From assembly GCA_026120035.1 (NCBI GenBank), contig JALRME010000001.1:1129909-1193908 (forward strand): DNA of 64,000 nucleotides. Reading direction: 5' to 3'. This document shows positions 1 to 12,812 of this stretch, in pieces. Positions within the stretch are counted from its first letter, which is position 1; each line of letters opens with the position of its first letter. The notes under the pieces are model-generated. The model searched no databases, was not told where the DNA came from, and saw nothing but the letters and a program-made list of their open reading frames with translations. This stretch comes from Coleophoma eucalyptorum. Its lineage: Eukaryota > Ascomycota > Leotiomycetes > Helotiales > Dermateaceae. The position numbers were made by a program, and so were the translations under genes.

Positions 1-45
1 CATATTAAAAAACAACGCATCCTGACCGACATTAAGTCAGGGTAT

Positions 46-3000
46 CTATTCGTCATCCTCAGCTTCGTTAGCCTTGGAGACCAAGTGGAATCTTGAGACT
101 CCGGAGTCATCACGCTCGTGCTCAATGGCAAGCTTGGACAAGTGACCAAGGATGTTCTCCATTTGAGTGTCAGCGTGGCTACGTTGGGCACGTCCAAGGT
201 TGTCGAGCCACTTGATGTTGTTGAGAAGGTAGTAGACGATGGCGATGACAATGGTAACAGCAATGGAGTAAACCCAGACGATGACAACAGTGACGATAGA
301 GGTGTGTCCATCAGCGCTGAGGAGCTTGTTCTTGGTGATTGGGTCGGATGGCTCACCAGCACCTCCGCAGAGCCAGCCGAAGACACAGAAGAGGGTAGCG
401 AGGACATCGACACCGAAGATGGCGCCAATGAGTTGCCAAGATGGGAAGGTCTCACCACCACGAGTGACGAAGATGAGCCAGTTCTCAGTGAGGGAGATCT
501 CGAGGAAGAGTATACCTTGAATACCACCGAAGTTGTTGATGATACCACCGTTTGGCAAGAAGAGAGCACCACGGATGATCCAGGTACCGATGGCAAGGAG
601 GAAACCAAGGATAACAGAGATGATCCAGATCTTGGGCAATTGCCACTCGACGGGACGTTGTTCGTAGTGAGCATTATCGTAAGCGATAGCGATAGTAGCC
701 AAATCAGCGAAGAGAGCCAAGAAAACAATAAGGTCGACAACAACGGTCTCGTTGATGATGATCATAGAGGTAACCAAGTAGATCTCCAAGTGCAAGCAGA
801 GGGCAATACGGTATTGAATGTAGGCCTTCATACGTTGGAAAATTTGACGGGCGATCTTGATGGCAGAGACAATAGTTGAGAGACCTGGGGCAAGGAAGAC
901 AATATCGGCGGCGGCTTGGGCGGCTTCAGTGGCACCCTCGACAGCGATACCACAGTCAGACTTCTTGAGAGAAGGAGCGTCGTTAACACCATCACCAGTC
1001 ATGGCAGTCAAGTGACCACGTTGCTGGAGCATCTCAACGACCTGGTACTTGTGCTCAGGGAAAACTTCAGCGAAACCATCGGCCTTCTCGACCAAGTCGT
1101 GTTGAGTAGTACCGGAGAGACCACCGTGGATGAGCTTGTCAGAGTTGTAAACCTTGGTACCGAGAGCCAACATCTTGCAAGTCTCCTTGGCAATAGCGAT
1201 AGCATCACCAGTCAACATCTTAACGGAGAGACCAAGAACACCAGCTTCAGCGAGAGTAGAGGCAGTATCCTCACGAGGAGGGTCGAACATAGCTGGGAAT
1301 TATCAGTAAATTTTGAAAATATAGAAGAGTGGATTTAACTTACGAAGCATTCCAAGCAATTGCCACTCGTGGTCACCTTCCTTGACAGCAACACCGAGAG
1401 AACGGAAACCACGCTTGGCGAACTCAGTAGCCTTGGCCTTGTACATATCGGCAGTTTCCTTGGAGCAGTTGGAGAGGTTCAAGATAGCCTTAGGGGCACC
1501 CTTAGCGCAAGTGAAAGTAACACCGTCCTTGACACAGATGGCAGTAATACGCTTGGAGACAGGGTCGAAAGGAATGAATTTCTCAGTTCTCCATCCTTGC
1601 TCGAGCATCTCACGGGCCTTTGGGTAACGCTTGAGAGTCAAGATAGTGACTTTGTCAATGGGGTCGAGAGACTTGACGTTGTGGGAAGAAGCGAGAGCGG
1701 CGACAGCCATCATCCAGTTGACATCGATACCATCAGCGACGAATGGCTCACGGATGGAAAGTTGGTTAGCAGTGAGAGTACCGGTCTTGTCAGAGCAGAG
1801 AACATCGACACCAGCAAGGGACTCAATGGCAGTGAGCTTCTGGACAATGGCCTTCTCCTTGGCGAGGTAAGCGGCACCGACAGCGAGAGTGGTGGTGGTG
1901 ACGACTGGAAGACCGACTGGAACACCGACAATGAGGAGAATCAAGACGTAGTGGAGCAAGTTGACAGAGCTGTGTTCTGGGGTTGCGATCTTCAAGTGAC
2001 GGAAGAAACCACCAATCCAGGCGAGGAGAATCCATAGAACTACAAGAACCAAAAGAGCCGTGCCGATGGAGTTCATGATGGCCTTGAAATGACCTTGGTC
2101 CTTGGCACCAGTGACGAGAGAAGCAGTGCGACCGACGAAAGACATCTTGGCGGAGTGAGTGACAATGGCGTAGGCCTTTCCACGCTTGCAACCAGTGGTG
2201 TAGTAGACAACATCGGCGACGTACTTGTCGACGGCGAGGGACTCTCCGGTCATGGCAGATTGATCAATAGCCAAAAGAGCGTATCCAGAACCATGCTTCT
2301 CTCCGTGCTCATCATCTTCATCATCCTTGGCTCCTGGGGAGTCACCAGCTTGGGCAGAGAGTTCATCGAGATATTCTTGGTAGCCGTTGGGGTTGTCGTA
2401 AGCGCAGATGAGTCTGCAGTCGGCGGGGACGACAGTTCCATCCTCGATAACAACCTGCGGAAATGAAAAGTCAGAAGCGAGCTCTGAAAGCAAGACCCAT
2501 TGGCCAATGAGTGGGAAATGAGAAGTTAAGTGAAGCGAAATGCGATGTGGAGCATTGGCGGGAAAAGTGGAGTGCAAACAAGGGATAGGTATCCACTTAC
2601 AATGTCTCCGGGAACGAGCTCACGAGCGCGGATTTCCTGCTCTTGACCATCACGAACGACGAGGGACTTCATGGCGATATCACCCTTGAGAGAGGCGACG
2701 ACATCGGCAGCTTGCTTCTCCTGGTACCATCCGACAACAGCGTTCAACAGAAGAATACCAATAATAACACCGAAATCGATCCAGTCACGAAGACCACCAG
2801 CGAGGAGAACAGCAATTTCCATAACTGAAGATAACCATGTTAGCGATGCACCAGTAGAAACAGGCAGACGATTCAGGGCAATGGGGTAGTGCTGTTTGGC
2901 TTCTCGCGCCCAAACAGGCCTGATCCCGCCACGACAAGCCCCAAGGTTCCAAAGTTTTGCACTGTGTCCCGCCAGCCGAGCGGAGGAAACTCAACGGACT

Positions 3001-3725
3001 GATGGTGCACGGCCCTGCAAAACAATGTACAAGCGAGGTTGGCGGGATCGAGATGGCGTGAACTGATTGCGTTCAAGTCGACTGCCATTGCTTCCATCAC
3101 CTAAGCCAGGAAACTCAGGCAATGCAGCGGTTACCACCTTGGCTGTTGCAGCATGATCACCACCCATTGCAGCGTGAAAACCAATGGATTCAATTGACTC
3201 AATGGCTTGACATCAATCGCGTACAATTGACTTTTTCGCTTCAATGGGCGATGCATGTCGGCAGCGTCCTTTCGCACCTGGAATGTGATGATTAAAAGAG
3301 TGAATGAGTAATTTCAACGTACCATAGAGAATAGGACCGGTGAAGAAACCCAAGAACTTGAGGAACAAGTTCTCCTTCTCGGTGGTCAACTCGTTCCATC
3401 CAGTCTTCTTTCGTCGAGCTTCAACATCGCGCATAGAAAGACCCTGCTTCATATCCGTGTCGAGCCAGCCCGCCGGAGTATCGAAGTCAGCGCCAGAAGC
3501 CTCTCCGGTCTTCTTGGACCAGAAGTGCTTCTTCTTTGGTTGGTCGAGCTCCTCAGCGGCGATGGACATAGAGGCCCGACGGCCATCTTTGTACTGGGAG
3601 ATGTAGCGGACCAAGGTACCGTACTCGCCCAAGTCATCCTTTTCATCGTTGGGATGCGCATCGAGCTGGAAGTCAACGGAGGGGCCACGCTCGGCCTCCC
3701 CGTTGGGTGGTGGGAGATGTGACAT
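46..3725 (-). CDS. PMA1: Plasma-membrane H+-transporting P-type ATPase (P3A)
   Basis: Proton pump that uses ATP to export H+ and energise the plasma membrane. Four exons are read on the minus strand: 3323-3725, 2601-2824, 1344-2454 and 46-1292, giving 994 residues. Splices are GTACGT/CAG, GTAAGT/CAG and GTAAGT/CAG. Visible family marks are the phosphorylation loop SDKTGTL in exon 3, DPPRED at the exon 3/4 join, the hinge GDGVNDAPSLKK in exon 4, and about ten hydrophobic segments. The N-terminal 100 or so residues are hydrophilic, and the C-terminus ends in an acidic EAEDDE that may be part of the regulatory tail. The start at 3725 opens MSHLPPPNG; an upstream in-frame ATG at 3887 would add 54 basic residues and is less likely. 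Intron 1 is 498 bases, far longer than the others. The catalytic core resembles Leptosphaeria-type PMA1 more than yeast Pma1 (from memory). The gene is complete. Confidence 0.96.
2825..3322 (-). other. Long first intron of PMA1
   Basis: 498-base intron with donor GTACGT and acceptor TTCAG. It splits a Val codon within the segment before the first membrane helix (TGPILY|VMEIAV). Most other introns in this window are 46-60 bases. The interior has no convincing exon in either strand. It could hold regulatory elements or a small RNA, but none is recognised. Confidence 0.85.
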
Positions 3726-4930
3726 CTTGGTTCTTGCTATAGCACGACTGTAGTTGGAGTTGTCGAACTGGGAAAGAGTGGAGAGGAAAGGTCGACCGCA
3801 ACACCAAGAACGTGAGAACGATGCTACGAGCGAGGAAAGAAGAAGTGATCGAGGGCGGGAATGGAAGCCTTTTCTATCTTTTCGCAATCTCTCTTCCTGG
3901 TCTGGCAGCTGCCGCTCTGGCCGATCATAGCTCTTTGAGCCTAGAGCGGAATGGGCCTAGCGCAGACCAGGGTTTTTAGCGTGATCCTTAGGCCGGCAAG
4001 TGGTCGATTGGCATTTTGGTGGCAGCACTTAGCAGCGGTAATAGCAGCACGACCATTAGGAAAGCATGGCCTGGCATCCATGAGCAAGTGGAATTGAATT
4101 GTGCCTACGGGAACTGACTTTCGTCGGCGGCTACTGCTAACTTCCGCTTGACTTCTAGTCAGGCAAGAGCCCGAGGCTGGCTCATTTACACATAGTCATC
4201 ATCAGAATTACATTCGAGGGCATTCGTCCACCCTACGCTCATTACCAGCACCAGCGTCGCCAGCGTCGTTATCGTGGTCGTGAGCGTGGGCGGGCTCACG
4301 GTGACACGGGCGTTGCGGCCTCATTACTCTTGATGCTAGGTTGGCTGGCTGGCCCTCTGCTTTGTTGTGCTTTGCTAGGTGTCTGATCTGTGCATGACCC
4401 TTCTACCGCACTTCCATGCTGGCTCTTCTCTACTCGTACACTCCCATCCCATCATCTCACCCTCCATGGGGCTCGGACTCGGCCCTGACGGCACCAACAG
4501 GCCTGGTGAGTCTGACAAGCCAAAACATCCAAACACAGCGAAGAATTTCCGTGGACCCTCTGTGCTGATTGGGTCTGATGTTGGATTGGCGGTCGCTTCA
4601 AGGTGGGAGGCAAGAACAGAGTAGTAGGGGAAGCATGGGCCATGGGCATCGGCCGTCGGGGATTCGGTATCTGGCCTCAGGCCAACAACGAAATAAAATA
4701 CCGCATACTAAATGTAGGCGAGAGTGATGGGAAGGGGAGCGAAAGGAAGGGAAGGGAAGGAACTTGCCTGCTTGCTGCTACGAATCTGCTTTGCTGTCTC
4801 GGCTTGCCGTAAGTGAATCGAAAATGGAGGGTTCCAGATGATAGTCGCCGGCCACTGCATCAGACAACTGCCCCGGCGGTGACGCTGACGACCTGAGTCG
4901 CTTCCAGAGACTTTGAGCCAGTGACGGACT

Positions 4931-5005
4931 TACTACTCAAGACTGGCTATTACTACTGACTACTAACTACCTAACTACCTGACTGACTACTGATAACTAC
5001 TGACT
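4931..5005. repeat. ACTAC/CTAACTAC-rich simple repeat
   Basis: Imperfect tandem array of ACTAC, ACTGAC and CTAACTAC units over about 75 bases. It is followed by two short poly-A runs near 5039 and 5056. Low-complexity DNA; no coding meaning seen. Confidence 0.8.
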
Positions 5006-5283
5006 TATTTGCCTGAGTGAGGAGAAAAGTAAGAGGGAAAAAAAAACGAAGGGGAAAAAAAAAAAGCCCAATGGGCAGAATTCTTTGCCATTGACCAACC
5101 ACACGTCCTCAATACGACGAGGAAAATCTTTTGTGAGGCCTTTCATTCGCGAATTATGCCTGGATATTCCCATTATTGCCATTACATCCCACGCCGCTCG
5201 CTACCTTTCGCGAGCTGGTATTTTAACTGTCCGCTGCCTTTACCTGGTTAATCGGCTTGCGCTGTCAAGCACCGGAGATACCC

Positions 5284-5342
5284 CAAACTCGAAGGAAGAA
5301 GAAAAGCAGCAATAGCAGCAGCATCATCATCATCATCTCTCC
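5284..5342. repeat. Trinucleotide repeats (AAG, AGC, ATC)
   Basis: Runs of AAG, then AGCAGC, then CATCATCATC make a compound trinucleotide microsatellite in the gene-free stretch. A related CAACAACAAC run lies near 5493-5520. Confidence 0.75.
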
Positions 5343-8300
5343 GTACCTACTCTATCGTATTTCGGGATTGACATCGAAAATCGTCATCGGCGGCGGCACG
5401 GCATGGCATGGGCTTGAACCTGGGCATGACCTGAACATGGGCTAGGTAAGGCTCTTCCGCAAATTCAACCCCTCACTCATTTTAGGGAAGCCGCAATAAC
5501 AACAACAACACCATAACAACACACACTGCGCACCAAAACAATCATAACAGCAGTGCTATGTCAAATCTGCACACTGGAGATGAGCACCGGACGGAAAGGA
5601 ATTGGGACTGGAGCTGTTGCGTCCTGCATGAATAGTGACCAGGCTACCCAGGCTCCGTCGTGAAGCGGATGGGGGGACGGGGTCAAAGTCAATCAATGAG
5701 AGCGCGGTGGGTGCTATTTTGGCAGTGGTGCACGCAGAGCTTGTGCGCGCTTGTTTGCAGCGCGAGATCCACCCGCCAAATGAATAATGTGGGAGCGAGG
5801 GAAATGGAAGCATCGGCTGTCTGCTTACTGTGTATTGCAGCATCGATGATCCATCGCAATCGTCTCCGTCCAGCCCGCTCCCATTCGCTACAACCACTCA
5901 CAGCATCCATATATCTTGCGGCCGGCTTTGCGGCACCACCGTAACTAGAGCGTACAATAATATACCGTACCCAGTCTTTCGTCTCTATCTCCCTTTCTTA
6001 GTCATTTCTAGAGAAAGCTTACCTCCGGCTCCTCTGCTCCATGGCTCCATAGACGACAGTTCGACTTGACCAGCCATGCCTGCCTGAGTCTGTGTTTTTG
6101 TCGTGGCGGTCGTGTGCTTTCTTTGATGATGCGGTAGACCAGAGCAACCGCCAGCGAGGTGTGCACCAGAGAGCGGATACCAAAGATACAAACAATAACA
6201 GCTTGTCCTGATCCATGTTCGCGGCATCCCCCACTCCATTCAATGATCTCTCATTATCCATCTTCCTCTTCCTGTTCCTGTTCCTCATTCCGCCCTACCT
6301 GCCTCAAGCCCCTCTATACCAGGGCTCTTGCCTACGCACCCGGTCCTGGGCTACGGAGTAATAGCAACGATAATACTAATCTGTCCTGCTTCCCTGCTTA
6401 TCGCCCACCCTGATTGGCTGGCGGCTTGGTCTGATACATAGGGCAAGGTAAAGAGAGGTAAGGTTAGCTACGGAGCCCACGGTACTTGGACCTTGGCCAA
6501 TGCAGGCAAGGCAGAGAGCGATGCAAAATGCACGATGCAAGTCTTGCACACACCTACCTACAGGTCCTGTCCGATGCGCTCAAACCCGCTATCGGCCTTT
6601 TCGTGGGGCGCCTTTTGCAGGAGAGCTTGGAGCTTCAGACTGAATCAAAACAAAACATCCATATTCGCCATCAAACATTCGGCCCAGGTTCGAGGATGTA
6701 AGTGTCCGGTCCCAAGAGCTTCCAAGCCTTGGTACAGGAGAAACGAATCGGTTTCCTCCTTCTGTTTCACGACTTGGTGAACAAAAAATAAAACCCCATC
6801 TGCGATGTCACCAGACCCATGGTAGAATGCAACGGCAGGGACGCTTCATGCTGTAACCTGAAGATCTTTCATCTTGGCGCGCGAATTTCAATCGAGGATC
6901 CTTTTCCATAAGGCAGGGCGAACGAGGAAAAGAACAACTCACACCTCCTCATACATGACATCTCCATAACTCTTAGCCAAGAAAAAACTTTCTCGTTAAA
7001 TTTCCCCCATCTATAGCAAAAACGGACATCCCGAGACTCCATGGATGGCGGAAGCAGCAGCATCAAGATTATCATCAAAATTCCTCATCAACCCGATCGA
7101 AATTACCAGCCCGGAGTTTCCAGGCCGGATCGAAAGGCAGCTTTGATGATGATATAATCCAAGCTGAGATTGATGAGACTTATTTGGTTGTTCTGCCAGC
7201 AAGGGATTTACTCTACTTACTGATTTATTTGCTCGTCCTACAAAAGACTTAAAACTCCAGTTCCATCCTCCCGCCACCAGATCTTGGTAAAACTCAAACT
7301 ACTCTGACTATATCCCTTGGTATCTGTAACGAGTTCCAAGTTCTTCCCGTGAAGCAAGCAAAGATCCCTTTGCAGCAATTGGCTCTGGCAGTGATGGTCG
7401 CAACAGAAGAAGAAATTTCTGCTCGCCGCTTCCATTGTCGAGGCATATCATTTCAAGCGCTGCTTTACCAGGCATTCCTTTCTTCGCTTCGACTATCTCT
7501 TGCGTACAGCACCTTACCATACTGGATTGCAGGTTTCACAGCAGCTAAACAGAGGAATAATACTCTGCCCTCTCTCGCAAAAATCCTGTGGGGACAGAAG
7601 AAGGCAAGGCGCGAGGAAAGAGGGCACAAGGCTAATGCATGGTAACACCCGCAGTAACCTTCTTTTTGGCTCGTCACAGCGTTTCGCGAAGATCAGTGGA
7701 ATAAGTATCAACAGTGTCATTCCCTCGTTTTGGCTGGCGACCATTGACGATGGTCAACGTCGCCAGCTCTGCTTTCATGCCACCTTATGCCATGCACTCA
7801 TTCATCGAGTGGTCCCCTCGATCATTGCCTCATTTCAGACAAGAGAGCAATGGGAGGTAGTATTTTATGGAGACGCTCTTTTCGTGCAACCTGAAGAAAC
7901 CCACGACCGGAATTCTACCCGCGCTGGCGGGTGTGTGTTTAGCCATATCTTGGCCGCTCATCCAGCGTAGCTCGTCTTGACTCGCCCTCGCCTAGCAGAC
8001 CCTGGAAGGACAAGGAACCTATTGTCTACGCTTCTTTGGCAAACTTGCATCATAGTGCAGGGGATATCCTAGCAAGGTATGTGTTCAGCGGCTGAACTCT
8101 CTTTTCTGTCGTCCTTTTTCTTGGCCATGCCCCTGGTCCCTTGTCCCTTGCAAACGCAACGCCCGAGCTCTTTTCTTTGCATGCACTTGTTTGGAGAGGG
8201 TGTGTGGAGGTCTGGAGGATGGGGAGAAGAGGGAGGTAAGGTCTTGGCATCTTGGAGTTTAGAGTTGCTTTCTGATCGTCGAGGGAAGGAGGATGTCACA

Positions 8301-8869
8301 AATCCACTGTAAACGATTCTGCTTGCTGTACGAGGCCACTGACACTGACGCGACAGCTGAACTGCCAGAACCCAGATTTTGGGGGGTGTTTTCAGGGGTT
8401 GCACGAGTAGCTTTCCTTCCTTCACGACCCCGTTATTCCCCCATTCGGATCGCACTCGTTGTACTGTAAGCAAAGCCAAATGTTTCAAGGTCTACGAAAC
8501 ATCTACGACTCGAGCATACGCAGAAGCCAGGCCAGTTTCATAATTTAGCATCAACCTCTGGATAACGGCTTGTCTCCCCTTCTCTCGCTTGCTCCGTTCT
8601 TTGTTTGGTGGCTTCCCCCGAGGAGACTGGTCTGTGATACTGTGCAAGTGCCCGTGATGTGATAGTGATAGTGATAGCACAGACGATAGGTCCTGCCGTC
8701 CCAGGGACCGTTCTACAGCGTCTACCTTACCAGTCGCTCAACGAACTTCATGTTTCAGAGTTCCCTACGGCTCCCGTCAGGCCAAATCTCTGGCAAGTTT
8801 GTTTGGCACGACCCGTTAGATTCTCGGTACGCTTCTGCTATCTCTGTGGCACGAACCTCCTTTGACTAA

Positions 8870-8882
8870 CCCCCCCCCCCCC
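8870..8882. repeat. Poly-C run (13 C)
   Basis: Thirteen consecutive C residues follow GACTAA. Homopolymer tract; also a likely site of length error in the assembly. Confidence 0.9.
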
Positions 8883-10323
8883 GTCCCGCCCCGGAAATAA
8901 ACAAAAAGTCAATGGTTGCCATCAAAACTTCAAAACTCTCCGAAGTGTATCCTGGGTATTATGTTACCAGGAGACGAGATATAGACAGAGAAAAAGAGGA
9001 GGGGCCTGAGGGTTGTGGATGGGTTTAGTTGTGGCAAGAGGGCAAAAAGCTTCATCGAGCTTTGACTCCGGGGCCAGCTTTGACAGGCACCGTCGACGAG
9101 ATGAAACACCAAAAACGCCTATCCTCCCCGTCATCTATGGGTCGAGGAGATCAGATAGAGATCTTAGGATGTTCGCTGTTTCATGATAGGGCAGAGATGA
9201 AGAAAATTAACTTAACTTGAAAAATTATCATCGCAATTCCATCTGCCGCGCGCGCACGAGAGTAAAGCGACAGCATCAGAGCAAAAAAAAAAAAAAGTGG
9301 AAAATATGGCGATCAAACAAACCAGTGATTGCCTCCGTTCCAGGTTGGTCTTTTTCCTCGCAACTCTTTCCTACCAACCACCACCATTTTTGGGGGCCGA
9401 GCTATTGTATTTTCTTTGATACTCGATGACAATCCTGAAACATAGACATGGTGAGCAGAAATACTGAAAGGGCCTCGACGCTTCGATGTCGGGACTCAAT
9501 CGGCAGTGGCAAGAGTACTTTCGGGACTGGGATATTCTATCCAGAAACTCTCCTCGGTCCAGTCTAGTCTCACTCTTACCATGACCGCCGTCCCCAGCCC
9601 TCATCCCAATATCGTATACGAAGGGATCCCTTTTCGTCGCTTCATTTCGATAGCAAAGATGGTTGCCGCCTCCAAAAACGCTCTTAACGGCCAATAATCT
9701 TAAAAAAATTTGGCCGATGCCCTTACCCATCTCTTCCTCGCCCCCACCATGCATATCACGACAACGACAGACGATTACCACCTATCTTTCTGGCGTGGAA
9801 AAAGGAAATGAGTCGTGTGCACTAAGCGAGGACAAACCCCTTAACGAAAAGTAAACAAAGCAGGAAACGTGGAGTAAACAAAGCAACAGCCATTCAAGAG
9901 GTCAAGTACTGAGCCGTGCAGATTGCGTGCAGCTTGGGGAAATTGCGAACTGTTCACTGGTGTGATTCGAAAAAGAGTGTGGGCTAAAATTGCTTGATTC
10001 CTCAAAGAAATCCCCTTCCCCCCGCGAAGTCTTGGATTCTATTGTATTGTCTGTATGCTAGCTAGGCAGCGATCCTCTTTCTCCTTCTCTTTTGCTCTCG
10101 CCATTCCTAGAACAGCAGGAACTGGCCGTTCCTAACATTGGCTCCTTCATGCAATACGAATAGCAATATTCAGAATCAGGTCTAGCCGGCCCTCTCTCTC
10201 GCCGGGCGAAGTTCAACCTACCGAGATAATCGATTCAATGCCACTTTTGTTCTGATTTTATTGATGATCTTCATCCTCATCACCGTTCCTGCAGTTCTGG
10301 CTGGATTCTATTTCCGCCCAGCC

Positions 10324-10361
10324 CACACACGCGCGCGCGCGCGCGTTTGCGTGCGTGCGCG
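10324..10361. repeat. Alternating CA/CG/TG dinucleotide tract
   Basis: CACACA leads into eight CG dinucleotides (10330-10345) and then GTGCGTGCGCG. The alternating purine-pyrimidine order could adopt left-handed Z-DNA. It is followed by a GTTGA repeat. Confidence 0.85.
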
Positions 10362-12753
10362 TTGAGTTGAGTTGAACCGTGGAGATTCCGAAGCGAGCAA
10401 GCAAAAGTAAGCCAGCCGCAAATTAGAAAAAGCGAGAGCCTGGCGATGGAGCCTCAAATTTCGCGAAAGCAACACAACGCGGTTAGTCGCGCCGTTCCTG
10501 CCGAAGTTAATTCTGGAGGGAGGGGGGACTAGAAAGAGAGAGAGAGGGTAATCGATGCCGAGGACGAGATCGCAATTGTGCAGTTCCATTAAAGAGGGTG
10601 TTCCATTATTATTTTTCCAATTGCGAAAGCCGAGGCTTTGAGTGGATATGGTCGCAATTTCAAATTTCTCATAGAAAGCATGACCCGCTTCTGGGGCCCG
10701 CGGAATATGGGGAATCATCTTCTTTCTATTGTATCCATCATGGCACTATTGGGGGATATCGAGGGGAAGAACCTGCTGGCATTCTTCTGCTTGAAGAAAG
10801 GGCAGAGACCCGCGTGTTCGTGGATATTGAAATTGCTTGTTAATGCAACTCTTCAAAGTTGAGGAGGAGCGTCGACCAGGCGTTCATTTTTATTTTTTTT
10901 GGCGAGCAGCTGTCATCTCACGAGGTTATTTTGAGTTGCAGGGTCTATGGTGGACGATGCCATGACAGCAACCGACATTCCATCCTCTGACCTCAATTTC
11001 GATTTTTGGCCAGCTGGCAACTTTTCCTGATGCCCTTTTCCCATCTCGTTTACTACAATTCCGATGTCTGAGGAGCTACTATCATAGGTGGAGGATACTA
11101 AGATGATCGTTCCTACGGTGAGGACAAAATCCCATTCCTGTTCCTTCCCTTTCACGCCTTATCCGCTCTCGTTGGCCAAGATGCCCGTCAATACGAGGCT
11201 CTATGGCATTCCACGAGTCGCAAGACCAAGAAAGCGAAGTGCCAACTGGTCAGGCAGGTATCGCGGTGTGTGTGAGTGTGCCTTGTACTACCATTGACCG
11301 ACTCTTTGCATGCCAATTACAGGTACGTACAATCTATTGAATCCAAAACCCATGGATGGTCAAGACAAGGGAGAAGCTATATCCGAATCGACTATACCGC
11401 GCTACAGCTACCGCACTAGAAGCCACTGTAGCGATACAAGACTTCCAACTCTGGTGCTGCTACTGCACCCTCCAGATCCACTCTGAGACAGAAGGGCAGG
11501 CAGGAGGGAGCATACAGCAGCGTCGTGAACAAGGTACAAGGACGCAAGAGGCGAAGAAGACCAAGAGGCAAAAGAAGGCCGCTAGAACAATTCATAGCTT
11601 CCCACTTGTGTACAGCACTTATGCGCCTTATGCATGAATCAACGTATCTTCGAGGACCGGCCCAATGAGGGAAGAGGCCACGAAGGAAAAGCATGGGGGG
11701 ATTGTCGCCGTCGAAGGGAGAAAAGCGGAGGATTCACGACTCGACTACACGAGTGGCGGGTGCAGATAGGTTAGGGCTGTAGGAACTTTCTCCAGCTACT
11801 GCAAGGTACCGGTACGGCTGCGTAAGAGGGCGTGGAGTGGGTGGGAGAAGACCGAGACGAGTGCATCGGAAACTGCTGGTCGAGGTTCAGAAAATGCCTC
11901 AAAATGCTCGCTTGTGTTCCGTCTTAGCCATTTTCCTCGCCTTATCGACTATGTCGCTCTCGTTCCTGACTTTTCGTGATGGGCGGATGCGCCTCACCGC
12001 CTCTTACTGCGTATGTCATTCTCACACTTACTCTTGACTCTTCACCCGCCCCTCGCATACCTGCTACACAAGAACAAGAATTTTCGAGAGTCAGAGGCGT
12101 TTCTGGCCGTGCTCTGCGACGTTCGAGAAATTCCCGCAAACCACTTCTTTCCTTGGGGCCCATCTAATGCCGAGACCTGAAGATTTTCGCCCAGCAACTT
12201 TCTGACATGTAAGGCACACTAGGCGGCTCGCTCGCTGCAGATAGCCTTCCCGAATTGTGCCGACCGAAACACATCGGAACGAAGCAAGGTAGGGATAGAT
12301 TATCCAGAAGCAAGAACACCACCAATCTGTGCCGAGAGCCTTTTTACGTGCAACAAGTAGCAGAGCGAAGGGTCGGGAACACGTCGTCGTTCCCCATCGT
12401 TGCTGCGAATCAAATCACATCGCTCGGCATGGCGAAAATGCCTCACCATTCATTTTTTCCTCCCACGAACCGAGACGAGACACGAAAAGGCGCGTCCGGA
12501 GCGAAAGTAGAGGGAACGAAAATTCTAGAAGGGCAGAAAATAGAAAGGTGCCAATGTTCCGACGGGGATTGGATACGGAGAAACGCCGAGCTGCTCCCAC
12601 GAACCAGATACCCTTTTCAGGGTCCTCTTTGCCGGTGCAATTCCTGTTTGCTGTTGCTAACCACGATTTCGTAACAAGCCACACACCCCCGGAAAAACGG
12701 ATCTCCGTGCTGTCGTATCCTGCTGTCATCGCTTTCGATCGCCACACGACCAT

Positions 12754-12812
12754 TATTGCTGCTGCTATTGATGATGATGATGATGATGCTGCTAATGCTG
12801 ATGCCAATGCCA
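12754..12812. repeat. GCT/GAT trinucleotide microsatellite
   Basis: GCTGCTGCT followed by six GAT units, then GCT and GCCAAT repeats. In the plus frame it would read an Asp/Ala run, but the surrounding open frame has no other sign of being a gene. Confidence 0.8.

Noticed and set aside
118..879. Plus-strand open frame of 253 codons
   Set aside because: Antisense to PMA1 exon 4; its acidic composition mirrors the codon bias of the real gene.
7500..7970. Plus-strand open frame of 156 codons
   Set aside because: No recognisable domain, overlapped by similar-length frames on both strands, as expected in non-coding DNA.
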